A stretch of DNA of 64,000 nucleotides from Omphiscola glabra (GCA_964017045.1 OZ024801.1:28368049-28432048); one strand, 5' to 3'. Shown: positions 11,798 to 23,454, numbered from the stretch's first letter. The notes: generated by a model not told the origin, from the letters alone. Program-made: numbers and translations.

Positions 11798-12535
11798 AAG
11801 AAGTTTGGTCAGAAAACTCCAGTCTTGACGAGAAGTTTGGTCAGAAAACTCCAGTCTTGACGAGAAGTTTGGTCAGAAAGCTCCAGTCTTGACGAGAAGT
11901 TTGGTCAGAAAGCTCCAGTCTTGACGAGAAGTTTGGTCAGAAAGCTCCAGTCTTGACGAGAAGTTTGGTCAGAAAGCTCCAGTCTTGACGAGAAGTTTGG
12001 TCAGAAAGCTCCAGTCTTGACGAGAAGTTTGGTCAGAAAGCTCCAGTCTTGACGAGAAGTTTGGTCAGAAAGCTCCAGTCTTGACGAGAAGTTTGGTCAG
12101 AAAGCTCCAGTCTTGACGAGAAGTTTGGTCAGAAAGCTCCAGTCTTGACGAGAAGTTTGGTCAGAAAGCTCCATTCTTGACGAGAAGTTTGGTCAGAAAG
12201 CTCCAGTCTTGACGAGAAGTTTGGTCAGAAAGCTCCATTCTTGACGAGAAGTTTGGTCAGAAAGCTCCAGTCTTGACGAGAAGTTTGGTCAGAAAGCTCC
12301 AGTCTTGACGAGAAGTTTGGTCAGAAAGCTCCATTCTTGACGAGAAGTTTGGTCAGAAAGCTCCAGTCTTGACGAGAAGTTTGGTCAGAAAGCTCCAGTC
12401 TTGACGAGAAGTTTGGTCAGAAAGCTCCATTCTTGACGAGAAGTTTGGTCAGAAAGCTCCAGTCTTGACGAGAAGTTTGGTCAGAAAGCTCCAGTCTTGA
12501 CGAGAAGTTTGGTCAGAAAGCTCCAGTATTGACGA
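11798..12535. repeat. 32-bp minisatellite, 23 units
   Basis: Units beginning AGAAGTTTGGTCAGAAAGCT and continuing CCAGTCTTGACG. The first two units carry AAAACT in place of AAAGCT, and a CCATTC variant recurs every two or three units in the middle, pointing to amplification of multi-unit blocks. Confidence 0.97.
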
Positions 12536-14758
12536 CAAACATATTTCAATGTTCAATGAGAATATATTTAAACGTACGCAATGCTTTCTTTTTCAATGGC
12601 ACAATAATTGTTCGTTGCCTAGTTTTGTGTAAGACTTGCCGCTAGGTATACAAAGACAATTGTACGGTATTCTTTAACGTCCTTTTTTTATAAAATTAGA
12701 TCTCAACCAAAGAGAAACCACCTGGTCAGCAACACCTGAGCCGTGACAGTCTAGCACACAGGTCCACAACCTTCTATTGCACTGAGGTCCGATTTCAAGA
12801 AGCACAACGGAAAACATCCGTTGACGCCTCTTCCCGCATATCTGCAATGAGTGGGTCTAGCAAGTCCGCGAAAGGCCACTGGCTTAAATAATTTTTTCTT
12901 CACATGTCTTAAGACAACGTGTCTCAATATGACCACACATATATAAAAATTGCTGGCAAAATAAAATTGGCGGTACTGGGCACTCCTGGCGGGAAACACG
13001 GCATTACGGAAAGTAACTTAACATTCCGGTCCAAATTTACAACAACCGGGCAAACGTATACAAGGTAAAAGAACATTGTAGCTTTGTTACGAATCGAAGT
13101 CCAAATAAAATTTTTTTTTTTTTTTTAAAAGTAGAACTTTAGTTAAATGAGAATCTCAAATAATATTGGAAATGCGTTTTTTTTCGGGGTGGGTTGGGGG
13201 GGGGAGGGAGGGGTTAGATGTGAGTTTTGTTTGAATTTAAAAAAAACAAAAGTAAGCGACAGTTCCGATGCGGTTACTCATTGAGTTCAAATGAGATACG
13301 AGATAAATCAAGCCTGGTTGCTTTGAAGTCTCAGCACTCGACTCACGAGCGCGCGACTAGATGGTGGGTTCTGCGTAAAAAAAAAATCATCCTATGATAA
13401 CAAATAAAACTGGTTCAGTATTCTCAGTGATGTTTCAGAGTGTTAATAATTTAATTGATGTCAATTAGTATCATCATTGAAAGGATTTGTTACACGCGCA
13501 CATTAAGTCTTATATACAATCTTTATCATTGTTTAAGTCAATTATTACAAAATAATCAAACTCCCTCCAATTTTGTTATCTTATATCAGGGTAATCTGAT
13601 AGTTTGCTTTAAGAAATCAATGTTTTGATCAATTTTTTACCCTCTAGTATACAAAAAAAAATGTTTTGCGTACTGTAGCAAACGCGATAATGGTGTTTGA
13701 AATTATGTTTAAACGTGCAGAAGTTGGAACAGCCTCGTGGAAGGGGAGGAGAAATTACGCTTTTCTTCAAGAAAAAGCGGGTCTTGTGTTTGCAGATGAA
13801 TCGAATGAATATGGAACTATGTCACGTGTAAGGTCAGAAGGGGGGGGGGGGGGTTAACAAAGTTTTTTTTTTTAATTTTAAATTCAGACGTCCCATTCTG
13901 AGAAGCCATGAAAAATTAGTATTCTCACATGGAGAGTTAGTTATGTGTATTAAATACTATTAGATCTAAATCAATTTCATAGCTGGTTTTTTTTTTTTTT
14001 TTTTTTTTTTAAATTATCTTTTAAAAGTTGTATTTATAACTGCTGTGCATAGTGTACTCTTTTAGTGAATAAAATAGAATATGTAAAGAAGCACATTATT
14101 TTTTAAAGTTTTGGAACAGTCCATGTATATTTGCCTCGTGTATCGTATCCAGCTTAACTTTTGAAGTTTCATACGCTTCCTTTTGTAATGTATTGCGCCG
14201 CGCTAACATTGCAGAATCTAACTTCAACTGCTCGCGAAGGGTGTGCACTTAAACTAAGAGATGCTATTTCTGCACACGATTTAGAGTTTAAAATTTTCAT
14301 AATTTAGGCCAGGGATGTTTCGTTTCTCCATTGAGAGTATTAATAAAATCTTGAACCCAAAGTTGTATTTGAATATAATTTTTTTACAAATCATTAATCA
14401 CACGCATTAATTTTCTTTTTTAAAGAGTCTAATGACCAACATATTTCTCAACCATAAAATAACGACCTTTTAATAGTCACTGGCAACCCGCGCCGATCCC
14501 CGAGGAAGTCGATGCCCACCATTGATGAACACGATACATTGGTTTAAGTTTTCTTTCAGAACCGAAACAGCCATCAAACATTTACCAGCAGAATTCACTT
14601 TAAGTATCGTTTTTTTTAAAAAACCTTATCGTTTAACTTGAATATGTTTTTGGGGTTATTGTAGAAGATTGTTTTTTATTTGGTAAGCTCTCTCTTGAAT
14701 TAAATGGACATGTTATATCACTTCTTCGACCTCAGTTACAAAATAGATTTTAAGCACT
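12536..14758. other. Gene-free spacer with homopolymer tracts
   Basis: No convincing gene. Contains G runs near 13197 and 13841 and a T run of over 20 near 13988. The block at 12750-13020 is GC-richer and may be a transposon remnant, but no paired termini were found. The plus-strand ORF at 13666-13857 ends in poly-glycine from a G run and is rejected. Confidence 0.4.
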
Positions 14759-15081
14759 TTGGGGCACTAGTTGGGACACTAGTTGGAACATTAGTTGGGG
14801 CACTAGTTGGAACATTAGTTGGGGCACTAGTTGGGGCACTAGTTGGGACACTAGTTGGAACATTAGTTGGGACACTAGTTGGAACATTAGTTGGGGCACT
14901 AGTTGGGGCACTAGTTGGGGCACTAGTTGGGGCACTATTCGGGGCACTAGTTAGGGCACTAGACGGGGCACTAGTTGGGACACTAGTTGGGGCACTAGTT
15001 GGGGCACTAGTTGGGGCACTAGTTGGGGCACTAGTTGGGGCACTAGTTGGGGCACTAGCAGGGGCACTAGTTGGGGCACTG
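14759..15081. repeat. 12-bp minisatellite, about 27 units
   Basis: Units of GGGGCACTAGTT, each containing the palindrome ACTAGT. Variants GGGACACTAGTT and GGAACATTAGTT alternate in the left half. The period keeps plus (VGAL) and minus (TSAP) frames open; both are artefacts of the repeat. Confidence 0.97.
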
Positions 15082-15947
15082 GCCATCACGAACTACACGT
15101 GTGTTATTCAAAATTTATCACGCGACGTCATGTGTTTAAAAATAATCTCGTCTGCTCTGTTTATCCTATACATTTCTGTTATATAACATTGGACAACCAA
15201 CGGGGAATACCTTCTGCTATGCTCTCCTGATTGGTTCCTCATTTCTTTGTTACAAATACGTCAACCTGTCGAGCTGAAACTTGGCACATTGACTCCTTGC
15301 CTTTGACAACACATTTCATCAAATTTTCCTCACAAAATCCTAACCCCTCAAAAATCAACTTTCCCTGTTTTTCAAGGGGAATATGAAGGAAATATGATGA
15401 CACCGATTTTACGTAAATAAAAATATCCCGATAACTTCGCTAAATGAGACGCTTTAAAAAATATCTCAAATGCGTTTGGTGCGTACTAATTTTTTGTTTA
15501 TCTTTAAATATTTGGTTTAGATAAGTTTCTGGCGTAAAATCGGGTGGAACATTAGAATATTAATATCAAGTTAAAATAATAACAAATACAAATAATGAAC
15601 TAAAAAAAATATAAAAACTTCGTTCTTAAGGGTGTAATTTTTGTTCCGTTAAAATATACTTAACACCTTCACATAGTTTTAATTTGCTGTGCTCTTGTAG
15701 TTCATCCCCATTGGGGCCCTACCCGCATAAGGGCCCCAAGGCCCGGATTTTAAAAATATGTTTGATACACTTATTTTGAATTTTGTTGGGAGGCAACTTT
15801 GGATTTTTCTGGGGCCCAAAATCCCCTGCACGGCTACTTTCAAGTGCCAAAATGTTGCTTTTATATGTTCGTCCTTGCAAAAACCAATTGTTGGCCAACA
15901 GTTGTATGTTCTCAGAGAGGTGTCAGCCATACGAGATCGCTCTGGGT
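15082..15947. other. Intergenic, possible old repeat at the right end
   Basis: AT-rich. At about 15710-15745 the inverted pair GGGGCCCT / AGGGCCCC flanks a short loop, and the following 200 bases are GC-richer and contain GGGGCCC again, which suggests a decayed transposon. No termini resolved. Confidence 0.35.
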
Positions 15948-16057
15948 CAGGGGTCACCAAACTACGGCCCGCGCTCGTCATTTTGTCCGTTATCCGGCCC
16001 GCGCTCGTCATTTTGTCCGTTATCCGGCCCGCAGAGAACAAAGTTTGGTGACCCCTG
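15948..16057. mobile_element. 110-bp hAT-like MITE with internal tandem duplication
   Basis: Starts CAGGGGTCACCAAACT and ends AGTTTGGTGACCCCTG, a perfect 16-bp inverted repeat. Flanking octamers CTCTGGGT (15940-15947) and CTCTGTGT (16058-16065) match at 7 of 8 bases. The body is little more than two copies of a 30-bp unit beginning CGGCCCGCGCTCGTCATTTT, a possible start of a new minisatellite. Confidence 0.88.
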
Positions 16058-16266
16058 CTCTGTGTTGATTGTGGTCAGAATCTTCTTCAAACAATTCAAT
16101 ATTCTAATATTAAAGAAAGTATTTGGGGGTGACGTGTGGGGTGAGGGGGTGGAGTGGACATATAATTAAAAAATATATTCTCGTTGATTGGTTCGGTGCT
16201 AGCACGCTTCCCGCGTGAATAGTTCATTTTCTATTTTGTTTAAACTTTAAACAATGTTACGCTTTA

Positions 16267-16463
16267 GAGTCGGTTCACACGATCAAATTTTCCTTCAAGC
16301 ATTTGATGCAATTCGTGTATGAAGCCTTGTCACAGCTTTCAAATTACTATTTGATCAATTCCTCCCCCCCCCCCCCCCCCCACCAAAAAAAAAAAAAACA
16401 CGCACAAAAATAGTGCGTTCATGCAACAATTTGTCGCGAAGTTTGATCGTGTGAACCGACGCC
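16267..16463. mobile_element. PIF/Harbinger-like MITE
   Basis: Inverted termini share the perfect 19-mer GTCGGTTCACACGATCAAA at the left and its complement at the right. A TTA trinucleotide flanks both ends (16264-16266 and 16464-16466), matching the three-base target preference of PIF/Harbinger elements. The interior has a long C run and an A run and no coding capacity. Confidence 0.75.
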
Positions 16464-16466
16464 TTA

Positions 16467-17228
16467 ACAAATCATTATCCATTTTCATCGGATGGACACT
16501 ACGTTGCTATTTAACTGGTTTTTTTTTGTCATACCTTATTTACACACAGCCAAAAGTCAATCTTTAAGAGAGATACGAGACCGAATGGTCATGCAATAAT
16601 TGCCTCGAGTGTTCACTTCACACCAGATTATCCATCCATCCCTGTTGCGCTACAGACCATGTAGGGCTTTGGTCGGCCTCACCACTTTCTTCTATTCAAA
16701 CCTTACTCATGCTTTTAATTTCCCATGCTTGGTTGGATTCTCAGCTGCTGTAGATTTTTTTCCCCCACATCATCCATCTAGCTCAACCTAGGTTTATGCT
16801 ACGCTATTATATTAGGTAACAGTGTTAATCTCTTATCGCATGCTCTTAATTGAGCTTCGACAATTTTAAAATTGTATTCAAACGCTGAACGATGCATATC
16901 CGGCGCACTACTTTATTTGATACGTTTCTATGTACTAAATACGATACAGGTAACGATGAAGGTGGTTTGATGAAGAAAAAAAAACCACGAACCATATGTA
17001 TTAATGATAACAAAAAGTTGGGGTTTTACATGGCTGCACTGTTGTTGAACGCACTGTTATCCAACAGAAGTCACAATGGCTACCAGTGTTAGTGTCATTT
17101 CTGTTTGCTATAAGCCAAATAACGTTCCTATTTTTAGCTTATCTTTTCATTGAAGAAGTCTTTTGGTCGTGCGTGGTTTTCTTGTGTGTTTTATATCAAG
17201 TGTTATTAAAGTTGCTCTTTTCTGTTTC
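16467..17228. other. Intergenic, 3' of receptor 2
   Basis: No gene or repeat recognised; short open frames here have no meaningful composition. Confidence 0.4.
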
Positions 17229-17234
17229 TTTATT
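17229..17234 (-). promoter_or_regulatory. Candidate poly(A) signal of receptor 2
   Basis: AATAAA on the receptor strand about 75 bases after the stop codon, a suitable distance for a short 3' UTR. Confidence 0.5.
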
Positions 17235-17309
17235 ATACACAACATGGGAAACAGTCTCCAACTTATTATTCTTGATGTGACTTTTTTTATCCTCCGAGAC
17301 CGCTCAAAT

Positions 17310-18476
17310 TTAGCACGATCTGAGCGTCGCTCTGAATCGTCTGTTGAACTTGAGATAGACGAACATGTTGCAGGATGCGTTCCAAGCTTCCACCGTGAAC
17401 CGGAACGTGTTGGCCGTGAGGTAGGTGTAGGAGAACCGGTGCGCCAAGTTGAACTCTGGCTCGCAGAGCACGGCGTAGAAGATGAGCAGCTTGGGAGTGT
17501 TGCACAGGATGAAGAGGACGGAGACGAGCGTCGTGGACTTGACAGTTTGGAGCTCATTTCTTGAAGTATTCTTACGCTGGTGTGAAGCGGGAAGGACTAC
17601 TTTCTTCTTGTTCTCGCGGAGCACGTCCTTCTCAAATTCGGTTTTCGGTGCTGGTGAATCAGCGAGCGATTTCAGAGAACTGAGGCTTGGAGAGTTCTTA
17701 AAGTTAAAATGTTGTTGTTCTGTTTCCGGAATTGGCAAGCTACGCCCAGAGACTATCAAACCGGATGGTGCGCGTGAAACTAACTCCCTGAAACGGGACG
17801 ACGCCCTCAGGCTTGAAACGAGAATACACAGACATACCGTCACGGTCACATGACACACTGTCGTCAGGACTATGGCGATAGTGCTGCGGGCGGAGTAGAT
17901 CTGATTCCACAAATCGGATGCCCAGAAAATTAGCACCGTTGAATTTTTAACTCGGTCCGTGCTCTCCCGAAGACCCTGGGAAACCATTATCGGGAGGTAC
18001 ATGAAGAAGTACGCAAGCAAAAGCGCGAAGAGCATCCCGAATGTCCTGGACCTCGTAAAGGTGTTCCTGAAGCGCAGAGGCAGCGCGACGCAGCAGCATT
18101 TCTGCACAGCGATAAACGTCGTGATTATTTGCGAGAGGTCGTAGAAAAACGCGTAGTAGTACGCTAAAATCAGACCCAGCGCCTCGCCGTCCACTCTCCA
18201 TTCCTCCGTCACCTGCCTCGCGAAGACGTAGAGGAAATCAGAAGGTATCATAACTAGGATGCAGGTCAGGTCCGCGCAGGAGACCACGAAGAAGCTGACG
18301 GAGAGGCCGTCCTTAAGACCGAGTCTCAGGAACACGACGATGTTGACGAGGTTCGACGCAACGCCCAGCGCTAAAATTGGCGGGCGGACGACGGTTCGGA
18401 GGACAAAAGAGATGAACCACTTCGTCTCTGCTGTCATGAGGTCTTGTAGAATTGGCGCGGACTCGTTCATGCTCAC
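17310..18476 (-). CDS. Receptor 2: chemosensory-type seven-TM GPCR
   Basis: Single-exon receptor of 388 residues, same family and membrane role as receptor 1. TM1 about 31-51, TM2 59-82 (SCADL), ECL1 with EEWRVDG, TM3 102-128 with QKC at 125-127 followed by CCVALPL, TM4 146-165, ECL2 sequon at Asn178, TM5 195-222, a third loop of about 85 residues rich in Ser, Lys and Glu, TM6 with CNTPK, TM7 ending NMFVYLKFN, and a very short tail. No TM3/ECL2 cysteine pair. It resembles receptor 1 most (CCCVALP, CNTPKLLIFYA), so these two are a subgroup. The start at 18476 gives MSMNES; the Met two codons later is equally likely. Codon third positions are clearly GC-richer than in receptors 4 to 6, which may reflect greater age or a different local context. 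Confidence 0.92.
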   Translation of the reverse strand: MSMNESAPILQDLMTAETKWFISFVLRTVVRPPILALGVASNLVNIVVFLRLGLKDGLSVSFFVVSCADLTCILVMIPSDFLYVFARQVTEEWRVDGEALGLILAYYYAFFYDLSQIITTFIAVQKCCCVALPLRFRNTFTRSRTFGMLFALLLAYFFMYLPIMVSQGLRESTDRVKNSTVLIFWASDLWNQIYSARSTIAIVLTTVCHVTVTVCLCILVSSLRASSRFRELVSRAPSGLIVSGRSLPIPETEQQHFNFKNSPSLSSLKSLADSPAPKTEFEKDVLRENKKKVVLPASHQRKNTSRNELQTVKSTTLVSVLFILCNTPKLLIFYAVLCEPEFNLAHRFSYTYLTANTFRFTVEAWNASCNMFVYLKFNRRFRATLRSC

Positions 18477-18839
18477 GGGTGAATGTGGACATATATTGTT
18501 TCTTTATTTGTCTAACAAGTGCTCAGCTTGCACAAATGACTAACAGTCGTAGCACGCTTTAAGCTTGATCTCTAAACGCTAAAGTTAATATCTATCCATA
18601 CAGATAGGATTTAGCTTGATAAGTTTAATTATGACATTATAATTGTAAGCACACAAGTAGGGATTTAAAAAAAAATCAGTGGACCTTTTTTAACTTTTGT
18701 CTTTGCATATTCCTAGATTGTTGAGGCAATGTTCAGCATTATGAAAATATGTGTTTACTTTGAGAAATAAATGTTCTTGTTTTGAATTCAAAACGATGTC
18801 GTCCCTTAGAATCAGAGAAAAATTTAGAATCGAAAAGCT
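18477..18839. other. 5' flank of receptor 2
   Basis: Upstream of the receptor 2 start on its strand and so the likely promoter region; AT-rich with no motif I can defend. Confidence 0.3.
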
Positions 18840-19060
18840 GTAGGAAACAACTTTGTAGTTGTATCGATCGAAGGCCTACATTTATCCATGTATGAACAGA
18901 GTAGAGCGAAACATGAACGGTTTTAGAACAGCCAAACATGAACGGTTTCAGTACAGACTAACCAACATTTTAAAAAAAGAGGCATATTCTGAGATAATTC
19001 CCAGGCTCCTTCTTTCATGAACCGATGGACCTCAACGATGAGCACGGTCTCCTCTGTCTT
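18840..19060. repeat. Direct repeat, copy 1 (partner at 20465)
   Basis: Shares with 20465-20690 the strings AAACAACTTT, TTGTATCGATC, AAGGCCTACATT, AGAGTAGAGC, GAACGGTTTCAG and ACTAACCAAC in the same order and orientation, ending near CTCAACGATGA. It contains a two-unit GAACGGTTT-type tandem that has three units in the partner. Confidence 0.8.
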
Positions 19061-19855
19061 TATGGTGTTGAATAATATTACAAAGATTTAATGATTGTAT
19101 CTTGTCCGTTTATAAGCATGTTCCACATTTTATTAAATTCACTATAAACAAAAGCATTCAAAAAAAAGTTTTGTCGACACTGTATGAAAGTGTCAATTAT
19201 TTTCATAGATTTTCATGGAGATATTATATAGACATAAAAATTAAAAGTTACGATCCATGTATCCAGGCCGAATCCTTCATTGTTTATTGTACACCATGCT
19301 ATCGTTATTTCGTAGTTCTTACAGCACGCGTGCGTGGCTTGAGAACCCGTGAACCAGAATCTATGAGCGTATGTTAACGGCATTGCAACATCTTCCAAAT
19401 GCGCTCTAAAATAACAAAACAAATAGTGTTCCTCCTCACCAGCGGACAGAAATTTGAACCTTTGTCATTGCAGTAAGCACCCTGATTTTAAGTCTATACC
19501 GGCGACATATAATTCCGTAGGATCGAATCCATATCTTTTTCTTTTATTTATTTTTTTAAGTTTGATAAAATTATCTCTTGATACAGCCGCTAATGTTATA
19601 GACGTAACAGTTTGAGAGAATAATGTTTGAAGGGATCATTGGTGAACAAATTGGACCAACTGGTTTTTAATTGTCACTAAATATTTCAAATAGGACAAGA
19701 TTGTAGTATTATTACATTGTAAACAAAAATTTGATATTATAATATCTTTCTTCTTTGTAATGCTTTAATGCCTTTAGAAGTTGTTTTTTTTAATAAAGGG
19801 TGTATTACAAACGTCGATATTTTAATTGTACGTGGATTGTAATCGTGGAATAGAG

Positions 19856-19896
<41 letters not shown>

Positions 19897-20464
19897 AATA
19901 TTGGTAAATTGTCAGATTATATCCACCAGGCCACTATTATCACAAGATGTTACAGTTTTGGTTTGGAGGTTCTTAACGAGCATTTGAAGGTAGACCTACT
20001 TACATTCCCAGGTAAAAAGAAAAAAATCTCTACAGCTCTCATTGTATGTAATAATAATTTTTTTTTAAAATTGCTAAGAACTATACGAATTAAATGTGAC
20101 GTGGTTGCGAGCAAATGCATTTAGTGTTGAGCGTAAAATTAATGATAATGTTTTAAGCGATATAATTCGACATTATCGTTATCATTTACTTTATGATTGG
20201 ACAAAGACATTGGGGGTTCTATATAGGCCTTGCTTTTGGTTAGAGCTCACCTTGAATATTGTCATGGTTTCATTTCACTTTTACTTCTCAACGATGACAC
20301 TTCTGTTTTTAACATCATCATTTTCAGGTGGGTTTTTTTTTCATTTATTCTGGTAGCTGTAACTTCATTTGTACCATTACAGACATGTTTCAATAGTTTT
20401 TTTGCTTTGCATTCAAAGTGCCGAGTGCTTCTAATTTCAGTGAGCTATTTTTACTTTTGCTGTA
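19061..20464. other. Intergenic with GA microsatellite
   Basis: AT-rich; a (GA)n tract lies at about 19857-19889. No gene recognised. Confidence 0.4.
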
Positions 20465-20690
20465 AGAAACAACTTTATATTTGTATCGATCAAAGGCCTA
20501 CATTCAACCATGTATGAAGAGAGTAGAGCAAAACTTGAACGGTTTCAGAACAGCGACACTTGAACGGTTTCAGAACAGCGACACTTGAACGATTTCGGAA
20601 CAGGCTAACCAACACGTTTTTTTATCTATAGTCAAGGATAATCTCGACTGCTGGTTCCTCCCTGTTTCAATGGAGCTCAACGATGAACAC
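20465..20690. repeat. Direct repeat, copy 2 (partner at 18840)
   Basis: Second copy, about 1.63 kb to the right of the first. A 25-bp unit beginning ACTTGAACGGTTTCAGAACA is tandemly repeated here. It indicates a local duplication in the 5' flank of receptor 2. Confidence 0.8.
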
Positions 20691-21189
20691 GGTATCCTCA
20701 GGCTTTTTGCTCATCAGCAGCGCGATACTCCAGATTTCCTCATCTCCAAAAAAAACAAAAAAAAACAATAACAACCAAACACACAGGTCATCCTCGTCTG
20801 ATGAATCTATTCAGCCCGACCCATTGGGCCCATAATTAAGTACTACCCCGGGGTGAGCTCCAACTCATTACAGAATGGCAAACCATGGTTTGGAGAAGGA
20901 GAGTAGCACAACCCCCCCCCCCCCCCCCCCCCCCGGGAGAACTTTCGAAACGCTGAGCCGCATGCAAACCTTGTGCGGTCAAAACTTGACGAGCTTCGAA
21001 ATCTCAACTCCATAAATTTTGTTGTGAAGTGCAGGCGTTCATGCGGCTTTCATGTCTGCTACAGTTCGAAAAAACATATTTCCACGGTGAAATACTTTCA
21101 CTTGTGTGTCAGAATTTTTTTGTTTTAAAGGCGGTTATGGATGAGGTTTGGACGGAGCCATGTCGTGAATATTTGCATTCAATGTCATG

Positions 21190-21350
21190 TCAGCGCTGCG
21201 AACGTTGCGTTTTGTTGAGTTGCTACACACACGGCAGCACTAAGAAGCAGATGCTGAGAGCATCTTTCAATCCGAGCCTTAAATAACGGATGATGTCGAA
21301 TGAATTTGCGATGAAGCCGAACAGGACTATCGGCGGCTGAAAGTATTCCA
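21190..21350 (-). pseudogene. Receptor scrap (TM1 to TM2 region)
   Basis: On the minus strand this piece is clearly similar in nucleotides to the TM1-loop-TM2 part of receptor 3 (about 28465-28620): the plus strand reads AAGAAGCAGATGCTGA, then GAGCCTTAAAT, then GCGATGAAGCCGAACAGGA, all with near-identical partners there. Frames are broken, and nothing from TM3 onward is visible. It is a short relic of a further cluster member. Confidence 0.7.
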
Positions 21351-21454
21351 CCCAAAGGGAAACGTGTCATCGTTTTACCTTTCATTGTTATTGTTGTATG
21401 CCATATCACAGTAACATCCGTGGCTCTGATTTCGTTGTATATTCTTGTGTTTTA

Positions 21455-21600
21455 TACAGCGCAGTACCCCAGCCTAGGGCCAGGCTCACTGCGCTTGACA
21501 TAAAAAATTATACATTTAAAAACAACTGGTTAAAAGCTTGACATCACCCACCTAAGTACTGTCTACACCTGTCCAGCCACGAACAGCACCCAGCGGCATC
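21455..21600. repeat. Second copy of the dispersed repeat seen at 3285
   Basis: Opens TTTTATACAGCGCAGTACCC, matching the copy at 3315-3345, and continues in parallel for over 100 bases. Family unknown. Confidence 0.6.
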
Positions 21601-22647
21601 GAGCGTTGTTTATCAGTTAGTGGGAGAGAATTCAATTGTTTTGGGGGTACAGAAAGAGAAAGATCGTTCACTATTTGTTTGAGTGCGTGTTCTGGGAACA
21701 GAAGGAATACGCCTATCAGCGGGGGAATGAAGCTTTCGAATGGGTGAATAGACAATATGGCGTGCATTTATGTATATTTAGTGCAATTTTGAAGAAAACG
21801 GTATGAATATTCTGCTAAATTTTATATTTTTCACATAAAGATAAAGTTTATATTTTTGACATAAAAGGTTAAAAAATATAACGTTTTGTTATTGCCTGTG
21901 TGTTGACCTAGTTTGAGCCGTGATATTCAACCCTCACCCCCACCTTTGTTTTTTGTTACGCCCCTTGATTGACAAAGATTGTCTACGTTTCAGGAAGTGT
22001 TCACACAGAGGGAGATTTCTAGACGTCCAGTTCTGCAGGGTTCTGATCCCCTTACTATAAATATGGCAGTCGGTTGTGACCGGCAGACATTTACGAGACT
22101 TGCCAGACTGACAAAACTTACAACCATTATTATATTTTTCACTGTGTGTGTGTGGATGAATATTTGTACCTTCCTAGTATAAACTGTAGACTAACAAAGT
22201 TTTTATTTCTGTATATTTGATTCTGTGTTTTTTAAAATAAAAACTTAATAGTATAATTTAATTGCTAAGAGTTAATGTAACTAACTTTGGAATCGTTTTT
22301 CATCTGTATATTGTTGTTTTTTTTCGCTTTGTTACGCATTGTTCATCTAAAGAAACAAATCATAAAACATATTACATTTGTAAAAGCAAATCGCGGCATG
22401 TCACAGAGTCTACATGTACGACGCTCAAGCCTTTTGTCACAAAGCTGAAATCCCGACACAAAATCGATTATTAATGGACAACTAGAAATTTGCCCTACAC
22501 ATGACTGTAGACTATGACGTCATTTCCCGTTTCAGAGATCTTCAGATCTTTACTTTAATTAGCGCATGTCCAAGACCGAAGACTTCAACACGAGCCTTTA
22601 CCTTAAGTAAGTGATAACTTCAGCCTTTCAAGTATTTTTCTTTTGTT
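21601..22647. other. Intergenic, no gene seen
   Basis: AT-rich with several short unremarkable open frames. No repeat or RNA recognised. Confidence 0.35.
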
Positions 22648-22735
22648 AACCCATCAATAACCCATCAACAACCCATCAATAACCCATAAACAACCCATCA
22701 ACAACCCATCAATAACCCATCAATAACCCATCAAT
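22648..22735. repeat. 12-bp short minisatellite, about 7 units
   Basis: Units AACCCATCAATA with AACA and AAAC variants. Confidence 0.9.
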
Positions 22736-23260
22736 AATTTTGAGGCCATTGATTTTTTTCTTTTTTTTTTCAAATTTCGCAAATACTTACTGAGAATTGT
22801 TTGACGTATCTAAGTTTAATGACAGTTTAAATTTTAAAAAATAATTAAATCTGTGATGACCGTTTGTTAGAATGCGTGTTTTTAGAAAATCTTGGACAGC
22901 TCTAAAAGAAAAAAAATTAAGTAACTTTGTATTCTACACTTATCAAGCATTGTCACCGTGACTCTTATGAGCTTTCTACTTTTTTGACAACATTTCATTT
23001 CTTAGTGTTGAAAATTGTTTGAAAAACCAATATCATATCCCCTGGTATTGTCAGATTTGCACGCAGTACATTAGACAATGGTCTCACGGAACGTTGAAAC
23101 CATATTTCACAAATGGAAAAAAACCTGAAATGGTGATTATAATTAAAAATGAAACGTTGCTGTGATTAATTTTTGAGAAGGGGGGCGCCACTTGAGCATC
23201 AAAGATGTGGAGATATAAAAAAAAATTCATATTTGAGAACAAAAATTAAATGCCTTCGAC

Positions 23261-23446
23261 CAGCGGTTCTCAACCTGTGGCTCGCGAACCCTTTGAGGGT
23301 TGAATGACCCTTACACAAGGGTCGCCTAAGAGCATCGGAAAATACATATTTCTGAAGTTGCAACTAAATTATTTTATGGTTCGGGGTCACCACAACATTA
23401 GAAACTGTATTGATGGGTCCGGCATTATGAAGGTTGAGAACCACTG
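23261..23446. mobile_element. SPIN-like hAT non-autonomous element
   Basis: Starts CAGCGGTTCTCAACCTGTGG and ends AAGGTTGAGAACCACTG, with the inner marks of the SPIN ('space invader') family: GGGTCGCCTAAGA, CATCGGAAAATACATATTT near the left and TTTTATGGTT plus GGGGTCACCACAACAT near the right. At 186 bp it is an internal-deletion form with no transposase. Flanking octamers CCTTCGAC and CTTTAAAC match at only 5 of 8 bases, which suits an old insertion. The family name rests on memory of its termini and needs a search. Confidence 0.8.
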
Positions 23447-23454
23447 CTTTAAAC

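Noticed and set aside
6441..12535. CRISPR-like arrays
   Set aside because: The arrays are continuous tandem repeats without unique spacers, in animal DNA.
13666..13857. 63-residue ORF ending in poly-glycine
   Set aside because: It ends in a G homopolymer and has no similarity to anything recognised.
14704..15186. 160-residue hydrophobic VGAL-repeat ORF on the plus strand
   Set aside because: Translation of the 12-bp array; the minus strand is open as well, and there is no signal or flanking domain.
17147..18543. Many open frames antisense or out of frame to receptor 2
   Set aside because: Shadows of the GC-richer receptor coding sequence; the same is seen for the other receptors.
19430..19540. 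tRNA-like words (TTTGAACC, GATCGAATCC)
   Set aside because: No cloverleaf can be built and the two words belong to different possible strands.
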